A DNA stretch of 64,000 nt, from contig NC_088112.1 of the NCBI RefSeq assembly GCF_036370855.1, positions 18,468,469 to 18,532,468 of the forward strand. The letters are read 5' to 3'. The position numbers and the translations under genes were made by a program. This stretch comes from Dromaius novaehollandiae. Lineage: Eukaryota > Chordata > Aves > Casuariiformes > Dromaiidae. Positions 39,385 through 51,336 of the stretch are shown piece by piece. Position 1 is the first letter of the stretch. Every line of letters starts with the position of its first letter. The notes under the pieces are model-generated. The model was not told the DNA's origin. It was given only the letters and a program-made list of their open reading frames with translations, and made no database searches.

Positions 39385-41994
39385 GAGGGCTGCGTCTCCC
39401 CACCCCGGGCTGGCGACACGGATATGGGGTGTGGGACGTGCAGCCGCAGCACAAGCCTCCAGAGCAAAAAGCTTCACAACTTTTCATGCTTTGCCCTAGC
39501 ACTGCTGTCAACGTGGAAACAAATCATGCTGTCAAAAAAATCATGTATTAGAGACAAATCATGTGCTCTAAATGTGTCCTGGCAATATAATTGATAAACT
39601 ATGACTGTGTGAAATAATTGAAAAAGCTGGGGGAGGGGGGGGAACCTGCGGGATAAATGACGAAAATAGGAAAATAATGAACACGTGTCAATAAGAACCA
39701 CAAACAATAAATATGAATTTCTGTTTGACAAACTGTAAATAATCAGACCATTTCAGGCCTGAAATGTGATCTCTCTTCAGGGAGGACTTGTGTTGGCAAA
39801 GCTGGAAAAGGCTTAGGGAGGAAAGCGAGACGAGAGGAGGCTCTTTGAAATGGCAGGTACGATGGATTAGCCCTTAAATTCATTACTCAAAACCTTCATT
39901 TACACTGTAAAACGTGTTACCAACCCACTCCCTACCTTCGCCCCAGCATACCAATGATGCTCGCAGGAGAAATGCCAACAGCATTTCACATCCTGCTGTA
40001 GATAAAAGCAAGGATGGTGCTTATCTTCCCTAATTTAGCCGTTCAGCAGGGGCTTTTGGTGTCTCACTCCAGTCTCCTGGGTTGCTCTGCTCTCCCTTTC
40101 CTCCTGGATGCCTCAGGACACCATGAGATATTCAGGAATAAATGGTCACTGTCCCCAGCTGCTCCTGCAAAAACACGTATCAGGACAGCTATTTGTCCAC
40201 TGCCTGGGATTTTAATCCATCCCTTCGTTTCCAGTGTCTAAATCCAAAATGAGTGGAATAAATTCTGCAGCGTTTTGTGGACTCGCGGTGGGTTGGCACT
40301 GGGGGTACATTCCCTTAGCAGGGGGATTAGATGGGAAATGCCGCGTGTTTTGCTGCCTGCCCCTTGGGAAGGTGCTGCCTGGTTTTGGCCAAGGCTGGTC
40401 CAGCGAGCACCCTCGAGAGCCGAGGTGGGAATCCCTCGCACCCCATGTGCCCGAGGCTGCAAACACCATGAGGACTTGGCTGTTGGGGAGAGGGGGGGAA
40501 ACTTCTTGAAATTTAGGGGCTGCGGGTGAAAACAAGGTTCACCCTCTGAATCGTGCCCCGGGATGATAACAGTGTGTCCAGGACCCAGCAAAACGGCTTG
40601 ATTTTAACATAACCCCACAAGGACTGGGTTGGGACATAGCCTTGCTCCAGTTTTAACAGAGGATTTCATCATACTCAATTAGCAAGGTTATTAATTAATC
40701 AATTATGTAAAATAGATGAGCAATCAGATATCCTGTTCAGAAGTGATACAACTCGTTGTTAAAACTTAATTAACTCCCAGGCTTGGGGACAAAAGAAAGA
40801 GAAGGGCAGAGGAGGGGGGAAGCAGTGAAGAACTGGGAGAGAAGGATTTCAAGTCAGGACGAAAACTTGCCTTGAGATCGGAAGGGACCCTCAGCCTTAC
40901 TCTGAGAGGCCATAGATGTTCTTTTGGGTGGATTAACCAAATATCCTGACGTTACTCTCTAACGCTACAGCCAGCTGGCCCAACTGCTGCGCTTCTGCTT
41001 GCTCCCGGACTATTGATCTGCTCTAACAGCCCCCAGTAACTCCGTGTGTTTCAATAGCCTGCATTCATCTGCGAAACCCTACATCTTGTTACAGACTCGG
41101 TTATTTAGTTTTACTTTAGGCTAGTACTTATTTAGGTCAATTCCTTGCCAGTTCTGATGATCATATGTCATCTGTGACGGAGTGAATCTGTAGCTGTATG
41201 TTCCTGTCACTCGACTGTATTTGTGGCAGCTGAATTTGTGATATTTGGTATAGAAAGATCAGTATCAAAACCTGCAGGGCTCTGTGGAACAGGACGCACA
41301 ATTTCAGCTTAGGTAATATGTTTCCAAAGCATAAAACCCACCTGCTTCTGGACCTTTCTTCTAACATTAGGCTCTGGGTTCACTTTCCCAATGTTTGGGG
41401 CCAGATTGCAAATGTATTGGCGGGGAATGGAAGTAGAGCCATGATCCAGCAATGATTTTTTTTTTGAGTAACTATAGGTGAGAAAAGGCAGTTATTACCT
41501 GGCACGGAAACCACATTTTAAGTTTTCTTTACATACTTTGTCTGCCCAACTCTTTAACAGGGAATTACAGGAATTTGTAGCGATTGCCTAAAGAAGTTGA
41601 TGCTTGAACCCAGGAGCTGCCAAGCACCGTATTTCTTCCTAAATCCAGTGTCAGGAGGGGTTTTTTTTTGCACAGCCACATCTGGGAGGGTGGTTTCCCA
41701 GCCCTTTAATGCACACATTAGAGCGTTTCAGCGCTGGGGAAGTCTGGTGGCACGGCCGACTTGCTCTAGCCTCCCTCGCCTCACCCTTTAATTCCAGAAG
41801 TGCCAAAACTGCCAAAACCAGGAGCATCTAAAGCCACTTATTTTTCTGTACAGCAGCTCCTTCAAGCACAGAGAGGGTTTAAGGGCTTCATTCCCAAAGC
41901 GTATTGTGGACCGAGCACTCCCGGCTCCTCCAAAATACCGGGTTACATTTTGGCCTTGACCGACACTTCTCAGGGCAGATGACCTTAACAGTAA

Positions 41995-42064
41995 AAATAT
42001 GTATAAATATATATATATAAATATGTACATAAAAATACATAAAAACATGTATGTGTGTGTGTGT
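41995..42064. repeat. AT-rich / (TG)n compound microsatellite
   Basis: TATAAATATATATATA-type sequence passing into ATGTGTGTGTGTGTG. Confidence 0.9.
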
Positions 42065-42141
42065 GGCTATGTATGAATGAAGCATGTGTGACACAAAACC
42101 AAGCTTGCAAGCTGCCTGCAATTTTGACTCTAGAAGGGATT

Positions 42142-42155
42142 AAAAAAAAAAAAAA
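42142..42155. repeat. A(14) homopolymer
   Basis: Uninterrupted A run. Confidence 0.9.
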
Positions 42156-42623
42156 GCCAATCCTTAACCCTTCCCCACAAATAAAATCTCATTAGCAGCT
42201 CATGCACTCTTAATGCCAGGATTTTGTTTGGTGGTTTGCTCGCCTTGCAGCCTGCCGTGACACAGCGGCTGACATCTGGTGCAGCCGAGGCAGTTAAATA
42301 TGAAAGCTCAGATGCTTCAAACCGTTTTGAAGGGTTCAGCAAAGGGAAAGGTCATTTGTCCTTGATGTCAGGTAAGGCGCCATGCTGCAAGGAATGATGT
42401 GTGTTGCCAATAATTGAAACAGACTAATGAATGTGATAAATTTAACATAAGTTTACGGCAGGTTCTGGACAGCTTTCGACCCTAGACAAGACATTTTTCC
42501 ATGTGTCTTGGCAGCTCAGCCTCATGCTCGCTGCGTGGTGGCTTCTTGTCCCGGATCAAGCTGGTGGCGGTAAGCACTCAGCTTCTGCCCAAAATAATGC
42601 CTGCACAGTGGATGGTTGACCTG

Positions 42624-42664
<41 letters not shown>
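42624..42664. repeat. (AAT)n microsatellite, about 13.7 units
   Basis: A perfect 41-base trinucleotide array, followed by a decayed stretch (42671-42690) that is probably the old end of the same array. Confidence 0.95.
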
Positions 42665-42665
<1 letters not shown>

Positions 42666-43663
42666 CACAAATTATAATGATGATAATAATGTCACAAGCC
42701 TCCGTGACCGCTCTAAGCCTGGAGCTATAAAGTGGTCTCAGCGGCCTTGCCTCTTCATGAGAGCATGGATTTGCCCTTTCTATTCCACCATCATATCCAA
42801 CCTGGCAATGAAAACGTCTTCTTGGATTTTTTGGGTCTGGAAAAAAAACCTGTGGTGGACAAGGAGACTGATCCCTGGGTGGCTTCATCTGGTCCCGCTC
42901 AGCCAGCGGCATAAAGACAGACAAGTTATAAGCCTCTTACCTCAACAGATGATAATTGTACAGATCTTTGAAAATAAGTTGAACACTTTCATGTGGTACT
43001 TTAATATTGCCCAAAATATTTGGATGTATGGAGGAAAGGTGAACGAAGGATGCTTTTAACTCAGCAACTAGCACTGGAATAAAGTTGGTTGTTTAAAGTC
43101 CATTAATAATATTGAAGATGATTGATAGGCTACAATTTAATCACTCAGGCAGAGACACAAAACTAGATATTTATAAGGGACAATGGCTTTCCCCCTCACT
43201 TGTATTTAATTTAATTTTGTCTCTATTTATAGTGTAGATAATGTTAATGAGAGTGTATTTATAGAATTGCCCTGGATAACTTCAGGAGAGGCAGTACTAA
43301 GGAAAACCATCACGATTTGCAAACTGGGGAGGAAGTAAGACTGAAAGCTTCCTCCCCCTGCTTCAGCTAGTTTCCTTATAAAATTGTTCTTTTTTTTGTG
43401 ATTTGAAAAGTTCTGATTTTTTCAGTCATTGCTTTTAGTTAGGTTTCATTTCTGCTTTTAAAGCACGATTTTCTACTGCCCGTCCATCAACTTCACAGCT
43501 GAGAGCTGACACTGAACAGAGCTAGAGGTATAACCCTGCCCTGGAAAAGGCCATCCAGTTCCGTGCGGGGCTGAAGTGCTGATTCAAGGTCCTGCAGTAT
43601 TTTTGATCCCCAAAGTTTAATAAATTTCAAGACAGGCAGGCGGGAGTCGCAGACAAATTAAAA

Positions 43664-43669
43664 TTTATT
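43664..43669 (-). terminator. SPOCK1 polyadenylation signal AATAAA
   Basis: Minus-strand AATAAA (TTTATT on the plus strand), followed downstream by a U/GU-containing stretch with TTTGTCTG and later CTGTCTTG. Cleavage would be expected roughly at 43,640-43,655. It is the only canonical signal between the stop codon and this point. Confidence 0.7.
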
Positions 43670-44831
43670 GAGACAGACAAAAATGCAACTATTTCAGACT
43701 ACAATTAAGCCTTTACAGTTAACCGAAGATAGCAAAATGTTCACATTCCAGTTAACTCCTTATGGAAAAAGCATTCAGAATTTACTATGCAGGTCTACTC
43801 ACTATGATAGTCTACATCCAGCTACAGTAGGGACATCAAACTGAAACACGGAATATCTGGATCTCTCCGTACAGCTCTACACATTTAACAGGACTGAACA
43901 TCAACAGCATTGAGAAAAGTATAAAAAGACCAAAACCCACCTACTGTAGAAAGGACTTTTTTGGATGTATAGTAACTGTACAAAGCGGTCTGTGTCTTCA
44001 AGGAACTCGGGTGGCGTACAGAAGGGACTGCAATAAAAGCCAACAAACGTGGGGAGCGAAGCTTGCGTGATCCGGTGGTCCGTATCAAGTGGTGACCTTA
44101 GAGCTATGTCATTGGCTGCTGGAGGGGAAAAATGCTACAAAACCTCTAATATCAAAATATTCCCATGCCAGAAATGTACACTGAGACTACAGACTAGGCT
44201 GGCGAGGCAGAGAGAAGCATTCACTAACAAACAGTGTAGTTTTAAATATAAACTTTACATTTTCAATATAAACTGTAGAATAAATATTAAATAAACACTT
44301 CAAATGGCTTAAAATAATGGTCCAGAATAGCTTAAAAAAAGGCAAAGAAAAGAAGTATTCTTTGTATTCACAGCGAAGGCCATTAATGACCCCAAAAACC
44401 CAACTGTGCTGAAATCTGAACTCAAGGAGATTTTGATTTAACCACAGCAGTTAAAAGGACACCTTGAAACATAAAGCAATGCCTAACAGTATTTCATAGT
44501 CTCTCATATGAAAAGAAAATGCCATTAAAAATTGGTTTGTGTCTCTAAAAGAATGGGACAGCTCTGTTTCCATTTTTACACAATGAGAAAATGTTTGGCA
44601 GGTCAGTGATTTGATGTGGGTGGGAAGTCCTGTTTTTGCAAAAAAAAAGAAAAAAGGCATTAAATTAAGCAGAAAGCAAATTAAATGCTTTACAAAGCTC
44701 CCAGCAGAAGCGTGAGCAATGGAGGGGGATTGAGCTGGAGGAGCTCTGCATCCAGGCAGACCGACTCGTTTCTTGTCTCTTTAACCACTGATGGAGTTGA
44801 ACCTAGCTGAGCTTGTCAAGCTGTGGTTTTG

Positions 44832-44866
44832 GGTGTGCGTGCATGTGTGTGTGTGTGCGCACACGC
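44832..44866. repeat. (TG)n microsatellite with a CG/CA end, inside the SPOCK1 3' UTR
   Basis: Alternating purine-pyrimidine run GTGTGCGTGCATGTGTG... ending GCGCACACGC. It would be transcribed as a CA/GC-rich repeat in the mRNA. Confidence 0.85.
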
Positions 44867-47649
44867 AGGGCTGTATCCTGCCCTGGACCACAGTGATAGA
44901 CCTAGAGACTGAGGTTTTAATTAATAAAATGCCAGAATGAAACTAGCCACGACAGCGAGAAGCAAGCCACTGGTGCTGCTCGACATGTTCCCCCCCAGAA
45001 ATGTCGTGTTTCGGGAAACTGAAATGCTGGTTGTGCCTGTTCCTTTTGCAAGTCAGCATAATTTTCTATGAAAAGCAAGCAGGAAGAGGGTGTGTGCGCC
45101 GCGTAGCTCACAGTGATTTTTAAAAAGCTTTTCAGAAGCTGGAGGGAAACCAAAGGGATTTGATCTGAAGCAGGGCGGATGGCCAGCCTTTCACAAGTGG
45201 CTGTGAGGGCAGCTTTTTGGGTGTGCACAGGGTGCAAAGCAGCACACAAAACAAATTCCTCACCATTTTACACGTCCTGCTGCGTTAACAATTACGCAGG
45301 CTTGGTTGTTGTTTTCAGGTTATTAATCCAGACAAATAGGAAATGAAAGAGGAGAAAGCAACTGAGCCCCTGCAACTTGTAGCACCCGAACCAACATCTC
45401 CCTTTCTGCATTGCTTTTCTGGTCGTGCCTGGAGGCCCAGGTCCGGCACGGCGGGCGAGACGGGCTGCAGAGCTCGGAGCGGCTCAGCCCTGACTGCGGA
45501 CAGGGCAAGGACCATCCCCTGCGCCGGGGTCCCCGGAAAGTGGCTCCTCCAAGCGACATGGGATTTGCCTGCTCCCCCTTGCCGTGGACCAGGGGAGCCA
45601 CCTGCTTCTTGCTCCGTGCCGCCTCCACCTCCGTAGCCAACACTGTAACCCAGAGGCAGAGCTTTTCCCCGCGGATGAGTTTGCTGTGTAATAAGCACTT
45701 TTTTCATTCTGCAAAAATAAAGCGCAGGCAAATCACAGGCACTGCTACGACACTCACATCTGCCTCCCAGGGCAATGGTGGAGTTCAGGTACCAGAAAAA
45801 TCTCCAAAGCTACAGGAGCTCCTTTTGCTGCACTGGCAAGAGGGGTCCCACCTGCTTTCTGCTCCCGAAACCTTCACATTACAGCCTGGGAGCTCTTCCT
45901 CATGCAAGTGCCTGTACTGAAAAGTTTATGCATTTGGGCCTTTAGTCAAACGAGAGCGGTCAGCGTGGCCTCTCCTGCCACACCTAACATCAAGTCAAAT
46001 GGGTGAATCTAGCTGCTCGGGGCTGCTGGGTGTGCTCGGCCACATCTACCCAACCCGACTGCTCAAGGCGAAGGATTAAATGCCAACCCGTAATCAGGAG
46101 ACAGCCAGAGCTGCAGGGAGCAGAGCTGCCCACCTGCGCTGAACGTGCAAGTTCAGCAACCCCCAAAATTACCTATTAACCACCTATCACAGAAAGGCTT
46201 TTTTCCCTTTACAAAAGCAGATCAATCAAACACGTTTGTGGTGTAAGTCATGGACATCAATGGAAGTAATCTTTCTAGCTTGAGGGTAAATTTGTTCCTA
46301 AAAGTTTTTCTGTAGTAAAAACGAACAAACAACCCCTCTCTCCCCCAAAACATGCCTGTGTACATCCATTGGCCTTTCCTTGGCTCTTCCCACTTCTTCG
46401 TGTTACTGAAAACAGCAAAAATAACAAAAGGTCACCATGGTACATTCCTGCATCAGAGAACAGCAAGGGGAAAAGACATTACAAATAATTTAGTGTCAAT
46501 GTGCTGTGATAGAGTTAGGAATACGTTAGAGTTAGGAGATGCTGAGGGAATCACAAATTGCATTTTAATATTATTCTCCTCTTTTACAGGTACGTATTAG
46601 AAGTGTGGCACTTGTCGTACTGAGCAGGGGGATTATTCTTTTGAAACATGACCACCTCGACTTGCTTTTTTAAACAGGCCAAATAAGTATTAGCTGTTTA
46701 AAATAAAGAAGCGACATCTTCATGGCTTTTGAAGGAAGGATGAGGGCCGGGCGGGTGCACCGGGGTGGGGGTCGGGAAGCAGGGGCAGCTCTGCACCACG
46801 TCAGTGCAACTCGCAGTGCAAATGAGTTGAGACCCAAGCTGAGGAACAGCTAGTTTAGAGGTGACCATGCTGTCAGAGGTTTGCAAATCGCTCTTTCCGC
46901 AAACACATTGGAAGGCAGATGAACTTTGTTCCCTGGCTGTGGGGCTGGAGCCACGGCAGCTGCAGGCTCTCAGCAGCTCTCCAGATCAAGCCTGCTATCG
47001 CCTAACAAACCGAGGCAGTGCCAGCGGCGTGCCCTGAACTCCGGCACCTAGCAGGAGTCTTGCCACCGCCTGCCAGGACGGCTGGACTAAGCCTGTTGGA
47101 CTCATTTTCAGGGAATGCAAGGAAAAAAGCCCGTAAATGGGCTCCCTTCTGGTTTAAACTTCTGACTTTTTACTAATAGGTACAGATACAGACTATGAAA
47201 TGAGGCACCTGCTTTTCCTTCTTCATGAAAGAAAAATAACTGCTTCTGATATGATCCAGGTAACCAATTATGATACAAGTTCTCTAAGGCTGATAACATG
47301 GGACGGGCTCCTAAGCCTCCCACCAGTTTGCTGAGCCCCTTCTGTGATTCTTCCTTTGCAGGGTATGAGCTGTGCAGGAGAGGATTAAGACATGAAATGT
47401 TTTTGAAACAAAACTCATTGCCCCTGTGGATAAAGCAAAAATCCCCCAAACCAACTGAACAAAACTGTATTCCAAACAGTCCTGGTTGGAAAGAAAAAAA
47501 AAAAAAGCTGTCTTCAAAATTAAATACACTATACAAAACCAAACTGAATAGAGAGGGAATATTTGTGCCAGGTACTCTCAGATACAATTGCAGAGATATG
47601 ATGTGACTTGCAATATTGTGCAAAACGTGAGTCCTCAGAATGATGGGCA

Positions 47650-47840
47650 CTACCATATATAACCAATTTCATCATCCTTATCATCATCTTCATCTTCATC
47701 ATCTTCATTCGCTGCTCTTACATGAATCTTCAGTTTCCCTTCTTTGTCCTTTTTTGCTGCTTCAGGTTCCTCTTCCAAATCATCCAACAATACAACAGAT
47801 CCACCACTGCCAAAATCCCCTGAGGTTTCTTGCTCTTCTT
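47650..47840 (-). CDS. SPOCK1: SPOCK1 last coding exon: glycosaminoglycan attachment region, acidic tail and stop
   Basis: The coding part of the terminal exon is 191 bases, from acceptor CCTGTTTCAG to TAG at 47652-47650. It encodes EEEQETSGDFGSGGSVVLLD, then a linker, a run of Glu/Asp, and the conserved terminus DEIGYIW. The two Ser-Gly sites in acidic context (SGD and GSGG) match the known heparan/chondroitin sulfate attachment serines of testican-1. The acidic tail is written with GAT/GAA/GAG codons, so the DNA itself is a trinucleotide-like repeat (47665-47708). The segment from VVLLDDLE to the end has the same length as the human protein as I recall it, but the middle (EEPEAAKKDKEGKLKIHVRA) has diverged. 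Confidence 0.97.
47665..47708. repeat. Coding trinucleotide-like repeat (TCATCT/TCATCA) under the SPOCK1 acidic tail
   Basis: On the plus strand this is a near-uninterrupted run of ATC, TTC and ATCATC units. On the coding strand it gives the Asp/Glu run. Such tracts can expand or contract, changing tail length without a frameshift. Confidence 0.85.
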
Positions 47841-48895
47841 CTGAAACAGGTAAGAGGGAATGGTCATTCTCCCATGTGACACCAAACCCCTCTGGTCAAC
47901 GTTCATCACTACCCTGGTAGTTTAAGCTACTGCCATTTGCACTTTTTGAATTCATTGGTCCAGCTGCTCATGAAACAACTTGCAAATTTCAATTTTCATC
48001 CTGAACTGGGATAAATATATATTGTTTCACGATAAGAAAATGAATTGCCTAAGAAACTATGCATCCCCTGCCTCCTAGAGACTCAACTGATTTTTTTTAG
48101 GAGAGTACCAACTCTGTTCACATGCATGCAGCCCACAAAATAATTGCCCATTCGCAAATACTTTCAGCCTATCATGACTAAGTAGACCAGGCTAAAAATA
48201 TTCCACAGATTGATTTTATTTGAGTGCTTAAAGCACACTCCTGCAAATGCACCTATTGAGCCTAACACCTTTGATGCAATTCTGGGCACCTCTGACCTTC
48301 TAGACCTCGGCTTCTCCTACTCTTTCTGGAATAAGAAGAGCTGCATCCACAACCACCACTAAAACACGCTGGAGGAATACCATTCCACTTGAATCTCGTT
48401 TGTTTAGGTATAAGCACTAGGTGGTGATTGTACATATGAACATAATATCATATTGTCAGCATTTTCATCAGGCTTCGTTGTTAGTTTATAAAATTTTACA
48501 CAGTTAAGCCTTCCTTGTCGGGAGAGACAATATTTATGAAGGCCCTGTAAATGCGTACTCCAGAATATACAGAATATATTTAATAACTCTGCATAACAAT
48601 CCCATATCCTTTATTTTAATAGCAACTGCTAAATTTTCCAAGCCAGTAGCAAAACCATCTTCTTATCAGTGGTTATTGCCAATTTAATTCTGCCGCACAG
48701 CCACAGTCCAAAGGAACAGTGTGTATCAAGACCCCATTTGTATTATGAATAGGAAAATGCAGGAGCACTTTGAACACTGGTAATTATGTTTTCCCCGTTG
48801 TCACTTTTCGTTATCGTGCTTGATCTTACAGCAATGGCAGGGCTAACAACAGTGTTAATTCCTTTGCTATCTGAGGAAAGCACATCATTACTCAC
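47841..48895 (-). other. SPOCK1 last intron (1055 bp)
   Basis: GTGAGT donor and TTTCAG acceptor. No repeat or RNA gene recognised. Confidence 0.9.
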
Positions 48896-49033
48896 CGCAA
48901 CTAACCGTCCCTTGTTTTCTGGAGCCGGCTATCTCATTCCCGTACTTATCAACGCACCAGCACTGCCCTGTGCTGCCATGGCACTGAGTTGCTTTGTAAT
49001 AACCTTCTTCGTTGCAGCGTGGGATGAAAGCAC
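48896..49033 (-). CDS. SPOCK1: SPOCK1 internal coding exon: thyroglobulin type-1 domain (CWCV core)
   Basis: This 138-base exon runs from TTTTATTCAG|GT to G|GTGAGT and encodes AFIPRCNEEGYYKATQCHGS, then the core TGQCWCVDKYGNE and the closing VSC. QC...CWCV...C is the signature of the thyroglobulin type-1 fold, which in several proteins inhibits cysteine proteases; testican-1 is reported to inhibit cathepsin L through this domain. All expected cysteines in the exon are present. Phase 1 at both ends places the split Glu codon at the start of the last exon. Ile replaces Leu in GNELAG and Thr replaces Ala in KQGAVSC compared with human as I recall it; both are conservative. Confidence 0.97.
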
Positions 49034-50249
49034 CTGAATAAAACACAAGGTGTGATCAGGAACCCATGCCTCCGCAGCAGCATGCAGGTACACGGGGCAG
49101 TAAATTACTTACATAACAGACATAAAAATGGAAGTCAGTCAATCATTTATGTATCTCTCTAGCTATATCTCTCCCTACATTTCTCTCTCTATATATCAAT
49201 GTATAAAAAATATATCCTTGAGTTTCCAACCTCATCCCGCTGCAGATCTCGTCCAATGCTAAAATGCCACTAATGTAGGTCTGGAAGATCAGAACAGAAA
49301 TCTGTGTATATCTATCTGCAGAAAGCTTTGTGTAAATGATCAGCTTTACAGACCACTTTACATTTGTGGCTGCTAAAGACTCATTTTCACTATTTACCAA
49401 AAATAGTTCTAATAACAATGTGGAGGTACTCAGCTTTGCAGTTTTTGCAGGTTGATGCTCACCGTCCAGCTGCTGTCACTCAGCACAGCTGTGCCCGAGT
49501 CACCAGCAACCCAGGAGCTCCCAGGAGCAGCCAAGGAGTGAACCCAAGTGGTGTCACAGGGCAGGCAGAGAGCAGTTGCTCTATTTTAAACCATCTCATC
49601 CTTTCTCTTTCCCTTGAGCAATGCAATCTTTCCCTTTTTTGTAACAGGCCTTTTCGCATCACTTCACTGTGGTTCATGCAGGGTATTAAAACGCTCCACA
49701 CTGGCTGTAAAAGCCATAGATTTAAAAAAAATATATGGGACAAGCTCGCTGCCAACAAAACCACGTGCGGCTCCGCTGGTTTGAAAGGATTCACGCTTTG
49801 GTGTGAGTAAAAGGTCCGTTCCTTCTGCAGGGGGGGGGTTTGTGCCAGCTCGCACATGCACACGCAGCACCGGAGCTTTAAATATTTAGCTGTGCACACT
49901 AATGTCACGATATGCACCAGCCAGCGCAGCGTGGAGAGCACAGCGTGTCCTCGCCGCGGTATCAGGTGCCGGTGGCAATCTGGGGAGGCTGGAGTATCTC
50001 TAGGAGCCAGCGCTGGACAGAGCGATGACTCACGCTGCGAGTCCCAGACAAATCGGTCCCTGCGTGCATGAGAAACAAGCGCTGGCTACAAGCTCTGGCA
50101 TCTGGAGGGGGGCAATCAAACACCCCGCGGAGTGGGAATATTTCATGCCACAGTTTGGTTTGGCACCAGAGAACATCTGCAGAGCTTGGAAGAAAAAAGG
50201 GGTTTGTGCTTCCTTTCCAACGCTTATTGCATAGCTGGTGCTTTCCGTC

Positions 50250-50275
50250 GCTTTTCCACTAAGCTTTTCCACTAA
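50250..50275. repeat. Short 13-bp tandem duplication
   Basis: GCTTTTCCACTAA twice in a row inside a SPOCK1 intron. Confidence 0.85.
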
Positions 50276-51322
50276 GCGCTATGAGCTGGTCATCATTCCC
50301 CACTGGAACGCCACAGGCTGGTGCATCAGGCTTCCCCAGCTCCCTCTGTCCCAGGCAGTGTTTAATTATTCCACATAAGCTGGAACAGCACTGCTACACC
50401 TATACTTTCTTTAAAGATCCAGGTCCATATCTCTTTTCTGCATCATTTCCTTACATATATAACACCACCCTTCGTGAGAAACCATAGGGAGAATAATTAT
50501 ACGCTAAGGATTGCGAAGCACACAGGTAAAACCCGGATAGGATTAAGTGCTAGCCAGCCTGCAGCGTCCCGTATTAGCTATTATACCAGTTGAATTCACA
50601 GGGCTGATATAGAAGAAAATAGTGATGGGAGGGGAAATTTATTATCTTAGTGATGTGGGAGAAGCATTATCAGGCTGCACAGTTGTATGTCCTAAAAGTA
50701 CGCTCACTGCAGTTAATTGTACTCTAGATAAATCTGGTAGGAAAAGATGAATAGTGCTGTTTACTTTTTAATTCAGTCCCCTGGGATGCTAGACTCTGTT
50801 TGAAAGTCTCCAAATTCAACATATCTAATGGCAACGGCTTTGAAGTACTTTGTTGCAACTGTCATGAGTTTTGAAAAATATATAGAAAAGAAAATATCAA
50901 AAGTCCTCATTTTTTATCAATGGATACGAGTTCACAGAAATCTTCTCCATGTGTACTGTCCGGAATGTAAATTCTGTGCTCTATATGTCAGGGACAGAGA
51001 AGGAAAGAGAATAATTAAGGACTAGTTTCTCAGAAAATATTCATCTATCTTCAATCTTTCTTGTTGCTACAAGCAGTGCTTTTGTCATGTGTGCGTTCTG
51101 TTTTCCATCTGCATGATTTTGCAACCCAGTGACCAGAAAAGACATTGTTTTCCTCTGTATAACTAGCAATGAAATCAGATTAAAATCTCACAGACAGGTG
51201 TCATTATGCAGGCAGACTTTCAAGTGAGTGAGTAAACCAAAATGTTCCTCTCTGTGTTATTTTCTAGCTTGTGGAACAACCTATGCCAGACACTGATTTG
51301 TTGAGCTTAGCCTGTTTTATGC

Positions 51323-51336
51323 TTTTTTTTTTTTTT
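51323..51336. repeat. T(14) homopolymer
   Basis: Uninterrupted T run in a SPOCK1 intron. Confidence 0.9.

Larger units (their letters stand above)
35123..43644. other. Intergenic downstream of SPOCK1, no gene recognised
   Basis: Contains microsatellites listed separately and two candidate conserved AT-rich blocks: about 36,890-37,110, with TCTAATTAGAG and AACTAATTAC, and 40,650-40,780, with TATTAATTAATCAATTA and CTTAATTAAC. Open frames at 39,032-39,511 and 40,212-40,591 overlap others in antisense and are not credible genes. Confidence 0.55.
43645..47649 (-). other. SPOCK1: SPOCK1 3' untranslated region (about 4.0 kb)
   Basis: Between the stop codon and the first minus-strand AATAAA downstream there is about 4 kb with no splice-supported coding potential. 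I see no other minus-strand AATAAA in this interval, so the whole stretch is probably one 3' UTR. A long 3' UTR (over 3 kb) is also what I remember for human SPOCK1. The distal third (about 43,700-44,350) is AT-rich; a 13-base A run at 47494-47506 would be U-rich in the mRNA. Use of ATTAAA variants at more proximal positions is possible. The extent is inferred, not observed. Confidence 0.7.

Noticed and set aside
40861..40990. Possible CR1 start-like string (GAGATCGGAAGGGACCCTCAG)
   Set aside because: Only about 20 bases resemble the CR1 3' end and the following sequence does not continue the match.
42556..42924. Open frame with Ile and Leu runs
   Set aside because: The runs are the translated (AAT)n array; the rest is unremarkable.
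47108..47656. 182-codon open frame on the minus strand
   Set aside because: It overlaps the SPOCK1 stop codon in another frame and lies in the 3' UTR; there is no family resemblance.
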